Part shown: positions 27,458-36,745 of the stretch, in pieces
How the letters are laid out: every line of letters begins with the position of its first letter
Position numbering within the stretch: the stretch's first letter is position 1
Source of the DNA: Dermatophagoides farinae
Taxonomy: Eukaryota > Arthropoda > Arachnida > Sarcoptiformes > Pyroglyphidae
DNA length: 64,000 nucleotides
Direction of reading: 5' to 3'
Assembly: GCF_024713945.1 (NCBI RefSeq)
Contig: NW_027461521.1
Location: forward strand, 188,501 to 252,500
Notes under the pieces: generated by a model
Databases searched by the model: none
The model's input: the letters and a program-made list of their open reading frames with translations, nothing else
Told to the model about the DNA's origin: nothing
Made by a program: the position numbers and the translations under genes

Positions 27458-28891
27458 ATGACAAAGTCGTATTTGTTTCATCAAATAACAACTTCCGAGA
27501 TCGCAAAAGTATTTGAGAAAAAATATAATATTTATACTAACGGAGAGTCAATAAAGTCTTTGGACACAACAGATATTTATTATGACAAACTAAGTTACTA
27601 CAACATGTCTGTGCTACTTGATTCAGTCGAAGTTTATTGTCAAACAATTGATGAGCTTGATTTCTTACTGTACGTGGACAAGTATATATTTTTTGTAAAG
27701 AGAATTGTATACCTTCGTAACCAATCAGTGGATCCTAGAATAGGTCCATGTATTAAAGAATTTGCAAAAGAAATTAAAATTTGTTTTGCCAGTTTTAGTG
27801 ATTTGCAAAATTATAAGCGAAGCAAACGGATTAGATTAGCCAAAAACTATGACATGAATAATGAAAAACGGTCAATAAATAAAATAGTTGAAGATACGAA
27901 AAAAAAAATTAAATCAATAATAACCTTTAATAGCGGTTCTAAGGAGAAAAAAGAAGTGAACGTTGATGCATTCCTTGTTTCAACAAAAGTAGCTGAAAAG
28001 GCTACTAAAGTAATTAGTAAATATATTGATAGAGCTAAAGTAGTATATTTAACGAACGGCATAAATATTCGTATTAATAAGATAAGATATATTGTAACAA
28101 AAATAATTTCAAATAATTCTTCAGATAACGAAATAACTGCGATAAATTCAGACGTGGGTATTAGTTATGATATAGACGATAAAGGAGAATTTAAAGAAGT
28201 ATATATTAGTCCTTTTTTCGACACGATTTCCATTACTAGATCGCAAGACTTACTTCGTGAATTTGTATTGCCTTACCTACAAATTAACAATGTCAATCGA
28301 TACGTAGAAGGCGACAGGTTTACTCATTTAGGTGTTGAGTTTAAAATATTAAAAACTGTTCCAAGAAGTTTGCCCACTCAATTGCATACGGAATCTTGTT
28401 GGGTTAGCAACATTTGCGAGCTCGTAGATAAAGTTGACGTTGAAAGTAAAATGCGTAGAGTTAGTCAAACCACTAGAATATTTTTTGGTTCGCCAATAAT
28501 ACCAAGTTGGCTGGATGTGTTACCAAAAGAATATTATCGTTTGATTCTCGCTCTTCCCGCTAGCTTGCAAGCTAAAGCTATGATTAATATGGTTAAAAAG
28601 CAAAGCGCCGTTACCTTTGAACGTATTCTAGATGCTAATAATTTGTTGAATAATGAAGCTTATGAATACCCTAACAGCTTGGAAGAAACAAAAGAAAAAC
28701 TGAAACGAGGTTTCTTGCTTTCTAAAAACACAAACTCTACCGAGATGTGCCCTATATGTTTAGTAGAAAATCAAAGCGACTGCATGGTCAAACTATCATG
28801 TGAACATACATATCACTTGAACTGTCTTACTCCTTGGATTTACAAATCTGAAAATTGCCCTATGTGCAAAAGTACTGTATGTTTCGATTAG
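27458..28891 (+). CDS. C-terminal RING-H2 ubiquitin ligase-like protein
   Basis: A 477-residue protein. The last ~50 residues are a RING-H2 finger with all eight ligands: CPIC, then C (in KLSCEHTYHLNC, with the two histidines), and CPMC. It is an E3-type domain that would recruit an E2. The N-terminal ~420 residues are unique. They include helical residues 50-140, a basic stretch, and a beta-rich segment (~185-330) containing the readable GDRFTHLGVEFKILKT and the RYIVTKII/GEFKEVYISPFFDT strands. They also include a hydrophobic helix, DVLPKEYYRLILALPASLQAKAMI. No membrane span is clear. The beta-rich part may be a substrate or partner-binding domain; I do not recognise it. Confidence 0.75.
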   Translation: MTKSYLFHQITTSEIAKVFEKKYNIYTNGESIKSLDTTDIYYDKLSYYNMSVLLDSVEVYCQTIDELDFLLYVDKYIFFVKRIVYLRNQSVDPRIGPCIKEFAKEIKICFASFSDLQNYKRSKRIRLAKNYDMNNEKRSINKIVEDTKKKIKSIITFNSGSKEKKEVNVDAFLVSTKVAEKATKVISKYIDRAKVVYLTNGINIRINKIRYIVTKIISNNSSDNEITAINSDVGISYDIDDKGEFKEVYISPFFDTISITRSQDLLREFVLPYLQINNVNRYVEGDRFTHLGVEFKILKTVPRSLPTQLHTESCWVSNICELVDKVDVESKMRRVSQTTRIFFGSPIIPSWLDVLPKEYYRLILALPASLQAKAMINMVKKQSAVTFERILDANNLLNNEAYEYPNSLEETKEKLKRGFLLSKNTNSTEMCPICLVENQSDCMVKLSCEHTYHLNCLTPWIYKSENCPMCKSTVCFD

Positions 28892-28985
28892 GCGGAAATT
28901 CAAAAACGAAAAAAATTGAATATGGAAATTAAATATTTTTTAACAACAGCGATTTATCTTATTCGCAAATAAATTTGTGCTCGAA

Positions 28986-29645
28986 ATGGAAAATTTTCAA
29001 CAAGAGATAGTAGAAAATACACTTTGGAGCACTGTTTTTAATAATACACTAGAAATTAACAAGAATTTGTTAACACAACTGTTCAAAGGAAATGACTTAA
29101 TTAGTAAAGATGAAGAAGTGTTGTTTTCAGCTGAGTCTCCAGAAACTAAATATTTACCTACAGACAAGCAAATTTTAAATAGTTTGGGTTGTAATTTATG
29201 TGGACACAAGCTTAAAGTGTCGGATAATTTTAAGATAGAAGACGAAAAATTACTCGTGACTTGTTCAAATTGCAACCATAAAGACATTGAAGTTCAAAAA
29301 CTCGACGCATCGTATCATTACGGAGCTAATAACTTGAAGTGCAACGAAAATAATAATTATTACGTATTTAAAACTACTGAGAAAATTGTCTCTTTCGATC
29401 CCAAGAAAAAAAAATGGTGGCAGTCTCGCTTCAAGTCTACCTTTTCAAGTTCTCAAGATTCAGAAACATTACTAGATGAGACGTTGGAAGTCTTGGACAA
29501 TCGAGCTATTGTTGAAGAAGTCTGCGAAAAATGCAACCATAACAAAGCATATTATTCCACTTTCCAAGCTAGAAGTGCTGATGAAGGTTCCACTATATTG
29601 TTTGAGTGCATGAATTGCAGTTATAAAAAAGTGCTTAATTCCTAA
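28986..29645 (+). CDS. RPA12: RNA polymerase I subunit RPA12-like (TFIIS-type zinc ribbon)
   Basis: The start is taken as the ATG at 28986 (219 residues); an in-frame GTG lies 9 bp upstream. An N-terminal zinc ribbon (CNLC...CSNC, residues ~70-100) is followed by the C-terminal ribbon CEKCNHNKAYYSTFQARSADEGSTILFECMNC (shown as ligands CxxC...CxxC). The RSADEG hairpin carries the acidic pair that promotes transcript cleavage in TFIIS, RPA12 and RPC11. RSADEG followed by T-x-x-F/Y-x-C is the Pol I RPA12 version. The protein is longer than typical RPA12 (~125 residues) because of a ~65-residue N-terminal extension and a lysine/tryptophan-rich insert between the ribbons. Confidence 0.8.
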   Translation: MENFQQEIVENTLWSTVFNNTLEINKNLLTQLFKGNDLISKDEEVLFSAESPETKYLPTDKQILNSLGCNLCGHKLKVSDNFKIEDEKLLVTCSNCNHKDIEVQKLDASYHYGANNLKCNENNNYYVFKTTEKIVSFDPKKKKWWQSRFKSTFSSSQDSETLLDETLEVLDNRAIVEEVCEKCNHNKAYYSTFQARSADEGSTILFECMNCSYKKVLNS

Positions 29646-30544
29646 AAAATTTAATTTCTTATTACTTATTCTAAATGTACTATTTCTTATCATACATTAC
29701 GCCACTGTAATGAAATGTAAACTCTCAGAGCTCAAATAACCTAACAGTTCAACGTATCAAGTACGGAAAATAAAGAATCATATTTAGTTTATCAATTATC
29801 ACGAAATTCGTACTCTAAACAAACAAATAAACTCTTTCGTGTTTATTTCTTGACACCGTTAGAAGTCATGAATAAATAGTATATCTGATCATGTATTGTG
29901 TTTCGTATAATTGTATATAATCTTAAAAATCAGTAAAATTAAATAATGAGCTAACAGATACACGTTCCAATGACGGTTTGGCCCCAAAAACTATTAAACA
30001 TACTGTAAAGCACCTTTATATCTGAAGATAATTAAGATGATCAAAGTTTTTAATTCTATGTAATAAAGATAAAACTACAAATAAACATGAAACGCCACGT
30101 ATTAATTTACTATCAGTATTTACTTTTCAGAAGTTCAACAAAAAGAATAGTACTAATATCTGTAGAAACTATCTCTTACTTGTATCTTTTTGTAAAGAAA
30201 CTGAAGTGAACAGCATAGATTAGACTCAAAAATTTTTGTCGCAATATGTATATTAATTTAGAGCACTAAACTGAAAAAGCCAAAAACTAGTTTAGTTGTC
30301 GCTAGAAAAAAATTTATAGGATTGTATAAAGATATATAATAAATTATTCAGACGAGCAATAAAAGTTTTATTTTGTTTTATAAAGCGAAATGTTAAAGCG
30401 ATTGAAAAGCTTGTTTTAATCAATTTATCAAATGATTTATCACTTATCTTATATTAGAAAAATACAAAAGATCTACATGTAAATTGATTGACATTAACTA
30501 AACTATTAAGAAGTCACGATGAATTAGACGCGGTGTTATGCAAC
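29646..30544. other. Long intergenic gap between convergent genes; no gene identified
   Basis: About 900 bp between the stops of RPA12 (plus) and the four-span membrane protein (minus). Other convergent gene pairs here are separated by -4 to about 160 bp. No frame over ~60 codons, no recognisable tRNA boxes and no Sm-class snRNA landmarks were seen. It could hold a non-coding RNA, a gene made of tiny exons, or long 3' ends. Confidence 0.4.
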
Positions 30545-31364
30545 TTATAAGGTGTCTAGGCCGGGTAAAGCATTTGGGTTATGAGCAGCTAGTTGGGTTT
30601 TAACCATATTGACGTCGTTCGTATTAGTGTATTTTCTAATTAATTTTTCAAGTTTTTGAGCTACCATTTCAATAAACAGCAAACCAGTTGCTGCTAATAT
30701 AGCAATAGAGCGTTCTAAAAAAACCGCTATTAAAGGGTTGGTGACAGAATAACTCAGTTCGTTGTTTGCATTTTGAGTCTGAAGAACTGTGTCGGACAGC
30801 GAAACATAATTGTTTAGACTTGCAATTAATCTGTAAGATATGTAGAGTAGTCCTAAACAAAACGAGCCTGCTATGCAGCGTGCGCCTAGAGTGTTATATT
30901 TTATTGGTTTAGACGAAGTTGCGTTTATGAGCATAAAACAGTAAGTAAACAAGGCTACGACTAGTAAGCCGTAGTTGATGTTCAAAACGAACTGTAGATT
31001 TTTCAAAAGTCTTTCTTCGATACATTCTTCTTTATCTTCGCAAATTTCAGGTATATTGTCAAATTTAAGTTTGGCATCCAACGAGTCAGATTTCATAGCA
31101 TAGTGGTCTCGAAATACTTTGATGACTGTAGTGTCGTTTTTGTTGTTTGGCTAAACGTGTTGTTTAAGTTTTAAAACTTACATTTAATGGAACGTATTCA
31201 TATGCTTTAATCCACGTTTTATTATGGATTATTCTCGTCAGCATGATAAACAAGTAAAGCAGATACAGGCATCCGATTGTAACGCACGTCACCGACACAT
31301 ACTTAAGCGCTAAAGTAATTTCTTTATGATGACTGTGCGATAAAGCGATCAGTTTCCTTTTCAT
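30545..31364 (-). CDS. Multi-pass membrane protein (about 4 spans), two exons, unrecognised
   Basis: Exon 1 31182-31364 (ATG at 31364), 31-nt intron 31151-31181 (GTAAGT...TTTAG), exon 2 30545-31150, 262 residues. Hydrophobic segments: ~22-45 (VSVTCVTIGCLYLLYLFIML), ~105-130 (GLLVVALFTYCFMLI), ~140-165 (CIAGSFCLGLLYISYRLIA) and ~205-230 (SIAILAATGLLFIEMVA). Histidine-rich HSHHKE lies near the N-terminus. The join is supported because exon 1 alone ends abruptly after its first span and exon 2 alone lacks a good start. No family is recognised. It could be an ER or Golgi membrane protein. Confidence 0.65.
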
Positions 31365-31459
31365 TAAAGCGAGTATAGAAATATTTGTAATGGGAGATAA
31401 AAAATACCCAATTACACAACCTGGGAATAAAGAAAATAAACCGCCAAGAAACTAGCAAG

Positions 31460-34400
31460 CTAGGCTGGACGGCTAAAAATCTGTTGTAGCTCCATATGCT
31501 CTATGTTTTGTATTGTGAGCCCAACATAATAATAATTCGATTGGAGCTTTGGCAATTTTAGCTCTTGCGATGTGTTGATTCGTATCGATTGATTTGGAAT
31601 ATTAATATCTATTGTCATATCGTACCAAATATCATTTGCATCTGGCAGCTTTAACTCCGAACTAAGTAGTTGTTTTTTCTGCTGCTCGATGTGTAAGGAT
31701 AAACCATCGCAGTCTAACACAATTCTTGCAAAAATATTTTTCTTATCGCTGTATAACACAATACCTAGTGCTGGCTTTTGACTTATCGATTTTATAAGTT
31801 TATACTTAAAAAAAATAGTCCCTTGGCTGCATAAGAGTCCGTTATCAATCGAAAAATCGAGATAGTTATTTTTCTTACTAGTAAAAAAGTCGGATTTCAT
31901 CTTATTTATGACTAAAACGTTGTTTTCAGTCAGTATAATTACGGCATCCGAATGTTCTAGAGCTTGAAGTGTTTTTAAATTTACAGTTTCTTCTTTGAAG
32001 TATTGACACTGATGTGGAATTACTTTAACTATTTTAATATTTTTATGTTTACAAGCGATTGGTTTTACTTTTAAATTTTTTATTTTGTATGACAAACTTG
32101 TGTCACTTTTATAAGTCGCAAAACCAAGAGAACCATTGTTAAATTGATGATCGTAAAAACGGAAGCTCAATTTATCATCTAAGTATACCTCATGCAGCCC
32201 TTTTCGAACTTTTAGTTGAATTTGTATTTTATTCAAAGATACAATCTCTACCTCTTCGATAAGACTATTAAGTATGTCTACTTTATGATTTCTCACAAAC
32301 AAAATAACCACATATACAACTGGAAGGTTTAGACCTTTGTTGTCTACGTGATTTTTTCGAAAGTTGTTCAGCAGATGGCAAGATGGACCAAACAGATTTA
32401 ATATATATCCATTTCCAAAAGTTTCTTTATAATGATAAAAAAACGATAAATAGTTATTTGGTTTTTCAAATAAGAGTTCAAAAGTAGCGATGAAATCATA
32501 TAGTACATTGTTACGAAATATTTCAATGTGCTGAAAAATATTATCAATTTTATCTGGCAGAATGCTACTAATTTGTTGAGATTTATCAGCCTTTATGTGA
32601 AATTCCTTTGAATGAGCGTTGTAAATAAAATGTTTTGATTTCCAATCTGCAGGTATAGTGAATGAAATTTTCTTAGTTTGTTCAATTTTTCGTTGAATTC
32701 GTTCGTTATGAGTTTCTAAATCTTCTTGCTCCGTGTAATGCTTAGCTAAAATATTTCGTTCTTCAACTAATTCTCTTTCGAAATTTTTTCTCAAGCTTGC
32801 CAGTTTATTTGTAAGGCCATTGTTTATTGCATTAATACTTTTAATATTAGACCCAATAGCGATACCTTTTTGGATAGAAGTTATCCGTTGATCTTGTATT
32901 GTCGTAGGGCTTAGTGATAGCAATTGTTCTTGATATTTCTGCACAGTATTGTAGATTGCGATAGAGCTATTGTTTAGTGTTTCTACGTTTAGATTTTTAA
33001 CTAACTCAAGATTTTTATGATTATCTTTCATAAGCGTGCTTGAATTTTCTTTTTGTCCAGACGCATTATTAGAACTGTGTTGAAATTCAGCGCTTTGTTC
33101 TATTCTCTTTCCAGTTTTTAGCTTGTTACTTGTTGAAATATAATTTAAAATAGGACAAATTACGTCGATTTCACCAAACATTAGCGAATAAGTATTTGAC
33201 GCAATAGCAGATTTAGAAACAATGTTGTTATGTTCTGAACTTTTATAATACCCAATCTGATTTATTTTGTGCACTATAAAAATACCATCATAATTGATTT
33301 TAACGCCGCTATGACGCATTGCAGTACATATGTTCGATTCTGGTGAATATATTTCTGTTCCGTAAACGGGTGATAATGAACAGTTGTCGGGACATATAAC
33401 TTTAATATGAGAAGACAGCGGCATTGCAGCAAATATCTGATCAGTGCCTTTAGTATTACAAGTTAATGTAACGACAAAGCCTGAAAACTTTTTTGTCGGT
33501 ATTTCACAAAATAAAAAGAAGTCTTTATTCAAATCACCAATATTACCAACCGAAAGACTATCTGATTCTAAGTAAATAAGCGAAGCGTTTTGAACTGGAA
33601 TCTGCGTATACTCACTAATAATGTTATTTAATGACTTGCTCATTGGCACATCAATATAATCGTTTTTACACCTGCCGTAATTTAAGCAAGCATAGTCAAC
33701 TCCGATAAGTGCGGGATGTGTCTTGTTATCCGATAAATTTTTAAAGCTTATCAATTGTTTAAGTGTACCAGCTGATGTTATCGAAGCTGGGACCATTCCG
33801 TCGACCGCACAAGATCCATTTATGGAGTCTAACAAATCACTTGTATTGTTTAATGGTTCCAACTTAAGCGCTTTACCACTTTGACAAAATACCCTTTGTA
33901 CAATTTCTGGAGAACAGTTATTTGTTACATAATAAAATCCAATCTGATCCTTGTAGCATGCTCGTTTTGGAGTATGAAGAGTTAAACCTGAAAAATCAGA
34001 ATCTGTTCTAACTAACGTAGCTGCTCGTTCACGATTCGACGTAGCACGTTTTTTTTTAAAATTTTCTTGAATCTTTTGAAAGTCTTTTCGACAGTTTTCT
34101 ATTTTGTTTGCAGAAGTTAGTTGATTTTTTTTTTCCAACCGTTCAAGATTTTCAGTGATTTGTTGTTTTTCGTGAATTAGGGTCGTTGCAGCATCCTGGC
34201 CGTTTAAGGGAACGTGATCAATAAACCATTTGTTGTTTGACACAACGAGTTCAATTTTGTCTTGGCAATCGTCAATTGTGAGATCAAAGGTATTTCGTAA
34301 AATTGAAACATTTCGAATTCCATACAAAAATTGGTTTTCAAATTTTCCCAGAATCGTATGTGAATGAATCAGATTTAAACGCAAGACTTTTGCTTCAACC

Positions 34401-35527
34401 AATTCTAAATCTATGAAAGATGTCGTTGACGCGTTAAAATAATTTTTATAAACATGTGAAAAGTTTATTCCATCTAAACTTTTTTCAATAATAAACCTGG
34501 AAGCCACGAATTCCCAGTCAATGATTAGTTTATTAAATTTTATGGTCTCTAAAAAAATAATATCAAAATGAACTCTAAAATTAGTTGGACTAGCAGATGA
34601 AAGACTGGCCCAATAAGTGTTTAACTTTCCATCAATTCCATACTGTGGAGTATGTTCATTATCACTTGTACTTGAAGCTTCTGCTTTCACGCTGCCTAGA
34701 TTTAATACTTCACTGCTAAATTTATGATTCTGTTTTAGCACCAAACATTTTGTACCTATGGAATGTCCCGTTACTTTGATTTCATCTCTAAGTGTGAATT
34801 TAGTGGTTAAAGCTGAAAAATCGTTACAGTCGGTTAATTGAACCACATTATCGTTCTCGTTTACCGAAAGACATTTGTTATTTATCATGTTGATTAATTG
34901 ATTATTTTGGTTGAATTGCCATAAATAAGACTTATTTCCTTTTGCAATTAGAAATGAACACTTATCAACAACTGCAGTTTCAGTATTTAACGCGTTACTA
35001 GATGTTGTTGCGATACAATATTCAGATTGAGATTTCGATTGTATTCCTGATATTAACAAAAAGGGTACGGTTGGATGGAAAATAGGAGTGATCAAAGTTA
35101 TTCCGATGTAGCTTTGGGTACTCGAAGACATTAAAATTATTATTTGGTTCAACCAAACACCTTCTGACATCCCAGTAAAGGAAATAGTCTCTGTGTAATC
35201 CGTATTTTCTACCTGAGTTTTTTTCCAATCAATAATAGTTTCAGTTTGTTTTGAGTCTAACGAGTACATTACTTTGTATTTGGAAGGAGAATATTTCCAT
35301 TGGATCTGCAACCCAGCTAACACATAAGGAAGATCAAACTCTCCTTTCCATGTAACATTAGTCGAGGTAGCTTCTGAACACCAAAAACCAAGACCATTTT
35401 GTATAGAATTTTCGGGTTCAAAAATATTATTTTCATGCCTGCGCACAGAATCACTTGAACATCTATCAAATGTATTGCTAGCGTGAACTATACCATGGAT
35501 CAAACCTAAAACTGTCAGAAATAACAT
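31460..35527 (-). CDS. CCp/LAP-type multidomain adhesive protein (discoidin, ricin, LCCL, LamG-like)
   Basis: A 1,355-residue protein. The start is set at ATG 35527, so that the protein begins with a signal peptide (MLFLTVLGLIHGIVHAS); the frame extends 5 codons further only to a TTG. Domains in order: discoidin-like ~20-160; ricin-type lectin ~165-265 (YLWQFNQNNQLINMINNKCL); second discoidin ~275-415 (YGIDGKLNTYWAS...FIIEKSLDG); coiled coil ~440-500; a cysteine-rich region ~525-690 like the NEC part of CCp proteins; LCCL ~705-780 (CPDNCSLSPVYGTEIYSPESN...AMRHSGV); coiled coil ~830-960; and two laminin-G/concanavalin-like regions to the C-terminus (GSLGFATYKSD). CCp/LAP proteins are secreted sexual-stage or crystalloid proteins in Plasmodium. 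The architecture is closest to CCp1/CCp2, with an enlarged C-terminus. The LCCL and discoidin calls are firm; the later beta-sandwich calls are tentative. Confidence 0.85.
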   Translation of the reverse strand: MLFLTVLGLIHGIVHASNTFDRCSSDSVRRHENNIFEPENSIQNGLGFWCSEATSTNVTWKGEFDLPYVLAGLQIQWKYSPSKYKVMYSLDSKQTETIIDWKKTQVENTDYTETISFTGMSEGVWLNQIIILMSSSTQSYIGITLITPIFHPTVPFLLISGIQSKSQSEYCIATTSSNALNTETAVVDKCSFLIAKGNKSYLWQFNQNNQLINMINNKCLSVNENDNVVQLTDCNDFSALTTKFTLRDEIKVTGHSIGTKCLVLKQNHKFSSEVLNLGSVKAEASSTSDNEHTPQYGIDGKLNTYWASLSSASPTNFRVHFDIIFLETIKFNKLIIDWEFVASRFIIEKSLDGINFSHVYKNYFNASTTSFIDLELVEAKVLRLNLIHSHTILGKFENQFLYGIRNVSILRNTFDLTIDDCQDKIELVVSNNKWFIDHVPLNGQDAATTLIHEKQQITENLERLEKKNQLTSANKIENCRKDFQKIQENFKKKRATSNRERAATLVRTDSDFSGLTLHTPKRACYKDQIGFYYVTNNCSPEIVQRVFCQSGKALKLEPLNNTSDLLDSINGSCAVDGMVPASITSAGTLKQLISFKNLSDNKTHPALIGVDYACLNYGRCKNDYIDVPMSKSLNNIISEYTQIPVQNASLIYLESDSLSVGNIGDLNKDFFLFCEIPTKKFSGFVVTLTCNTKGTDQIFAAMPLSSHIKVICPDNCSLSPVYGTEIYSPESNICTAMRHSGVKINYDGIFIVHKINQIGYYKSSEHNNIVSKSAIASNTYSLMFGEIDVICPILNYISTSNKLKTGKRIEQSAEFQHSSNNASGQKENSSTLMKDNHKNLELVKNLNVETLNNSSIAIYNTVQKYQEQLLSLSPTTIQDQRITSIQKGIAIGSNIKSINAINNGLTNKLASLRKNFERELVEERNILAKHYTEQEDLETHNERIQRKIEQTKKISFTIPADWKSKHFIYNAHSKEFHIKADKSQQISSILPDKIDNIFQHIEIFRNNVLYDFIATFELLFEKPNNYLSFFYHYKETFGNGYILNLFGPSCHLLNNFRKNHVDNKGLNLPVVYVVILFVRNHKVDILNSLIEEVEIVSLNKIQIQLKVRKGLHEVYLDDKLSFRFYDHQFNNGSLGFATYKSDTSLSYKIKNLKVKPIACKHKNIKIVKVIPHQCQYFKEETVNLKTLQALEHSDAVIILTENNVLVINKMKSDFFTSKKNNYLDFSIDNGLLCSQGTIFFKYKLIKSISQKPALGIVLYSDKKNIFARIVLDCDGLSLHIEQQKKQLLSSELKLPDANDIWYDMTIDINIPNQSIRINTSQELKLPKLQSNYYYVGLTIQNIEHMELQQIFSRPA

Positions 35528-35642
35528 ATATTGAGAAGGCAAGTTATTACTTATCGTTCATGTATCAGAAATCTTGACTTAGAGAAAGAATATTATGATT
35601 CTAAAATTATTTCTAATATGTTTTTAAATAATTTTTTGTAAG

Positions 35643-36635
35643 ATGTTTCGAGAATTCTTTGGAAGCATGGAATTCAACGATAGAACAGCTTTTCCTTATG
35701 TATTGAAACAAGAATTTTGGGATAACGAAAGGGATTGTGTTTTATTAGAACGTAATTATGATTTTGTGACTCCCGCAAATGCAAAATACGTGGTAGAAAA
35801 GTTTCAAAAGTTGCTAGACCTAATACCCTGTGATTTTAAAACTAAGTACAACCAGCTAAACGATTTAGTTTCTGTTCCTGTAAAAGTCGACGAGGTTGAC
35901 TACATATTTCGTGCGGACGCTGCGCGAACTTTTTTAACTAAAAAGTTTCAACAGTGTCATTATGAAATACTTTGTGTGATATATCAATTCATTGGAGACT
36001 ACCACCAAGGACTTGGTTACTTAGTATCGTATTTGTCGTTGTTTTTAGAAAGGCAGAATATTATTTATATTATTGCTTACCTCAATGAAAATTGCTGTGC
36101 AGGTTATTACATGTTTCAAAATAATAACTATTTACGCGACACTATGATTTTTGACGAAATGGTCAACGAGAAATTACCAGACGTTTGGAGTCGGCTGTTT
36201 GGAAAAGTTGTTAGTGGTCAATATTTATCCAAATACTGGATTTCTCTTGGAGTCACCGTATTACCGTTTTTTCATATTTACGAATGGCTCTACATTCTTT
36301 TAAACAATCCAACTTTGCTAACACTAATAAAATTCGGATTGTGCCTTTTAATTGTGTGCAAGCATTTATTATTAACATTTAGTTCAGTTGGAGAACTTTC
36401 CGACCTTTTTAAATTTGAAAAACGTATTTATTCGATTAATTATAAAATTCATTCGAATGATCCAATGTTGTTTGATGATATTATAACGGAAATGGATGAA
36501 CTAGATTTAGATAATGCAGAAATTGCACACTTTAGCGCAATTGCTACTAAAAAATTGGAAGAAAGAAATCGCTTGATAGAAGAATTCACATGCTCAGCGG
36601 ATGAAGATGATTTTTCAGATGATTTTAACGATTAA
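35643..36635 (+). CDS. TBC-domain Rab GTPase-activating protein
   Basis: A 330-residue protein. The two catalytic fingers of TBC domains are visible: arginine finger IFRADAARTF (I-x-x-D-x-x-R, residues ~95-105) and glutamine finger IGDYHQGLGYLVSYL (Y-x-Q-G, ~125-140). Helical segments continue to ~265 (WISLGVTVLPFFHIYEWLYILL, LIKFGLCLLIVCKHLLL), which are hydrophobic enough to mimic membrane spans but fit TBC helices. The tail is acidic (CSADEDDFSDDFND). It would accelerate GTP hydrolysis by a Rab and so control vesicle traffic. The substrate Rab is unknown. It is divergent from the CCp gene, 115 bp apart. Confidence 0.8.
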   Translation: MFREFFGSMEFNDRTAFPYVLKQEFWDNERDCVLLERNYDFVTPANAKYVVEKFQKLLDLIPCDFKTKYNQLNDLVSVPVKVDEVDYIFRADAARTFLTKKFQQCHYEILCVIYQFIGDYHQGLGYLVSYLSLFLERQNIIYIIAYLNENCCAGYYMFQNNNYLRDTMIFDEMVNEKLPDVWSRLFGKVVSGQYLSKYWISLGVTVLPFFHIYEWLYILLNNPTLLTLIKFGLCLLIVCKHLLLTFSSVGELSDLFKFEKRIYSINYKIHSNDPMLFDDIITEMDELDLDNAEIAHFSAIATKKLEERNRLIEEFTCSADEDDFSDDFND

Positions 36636-36745
36636 AAATAAAAATAATCCAAAAGTATATATTTTTTTTGATTAAGCAGTTTTTCTAAATATGGTTTTTC
36701 TCGAGGAAGCAAAATAGAATAGTATTTTTATTTTATAAAAAAGAA

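Noticed and set aside
29940-29990. U6 snRNA-like string on the minus strand (TTGGAACG near GGGGCC)
   Set aside because: It lacks ACAGAGA and the U6 order of elements. The similarity is a few bases only.
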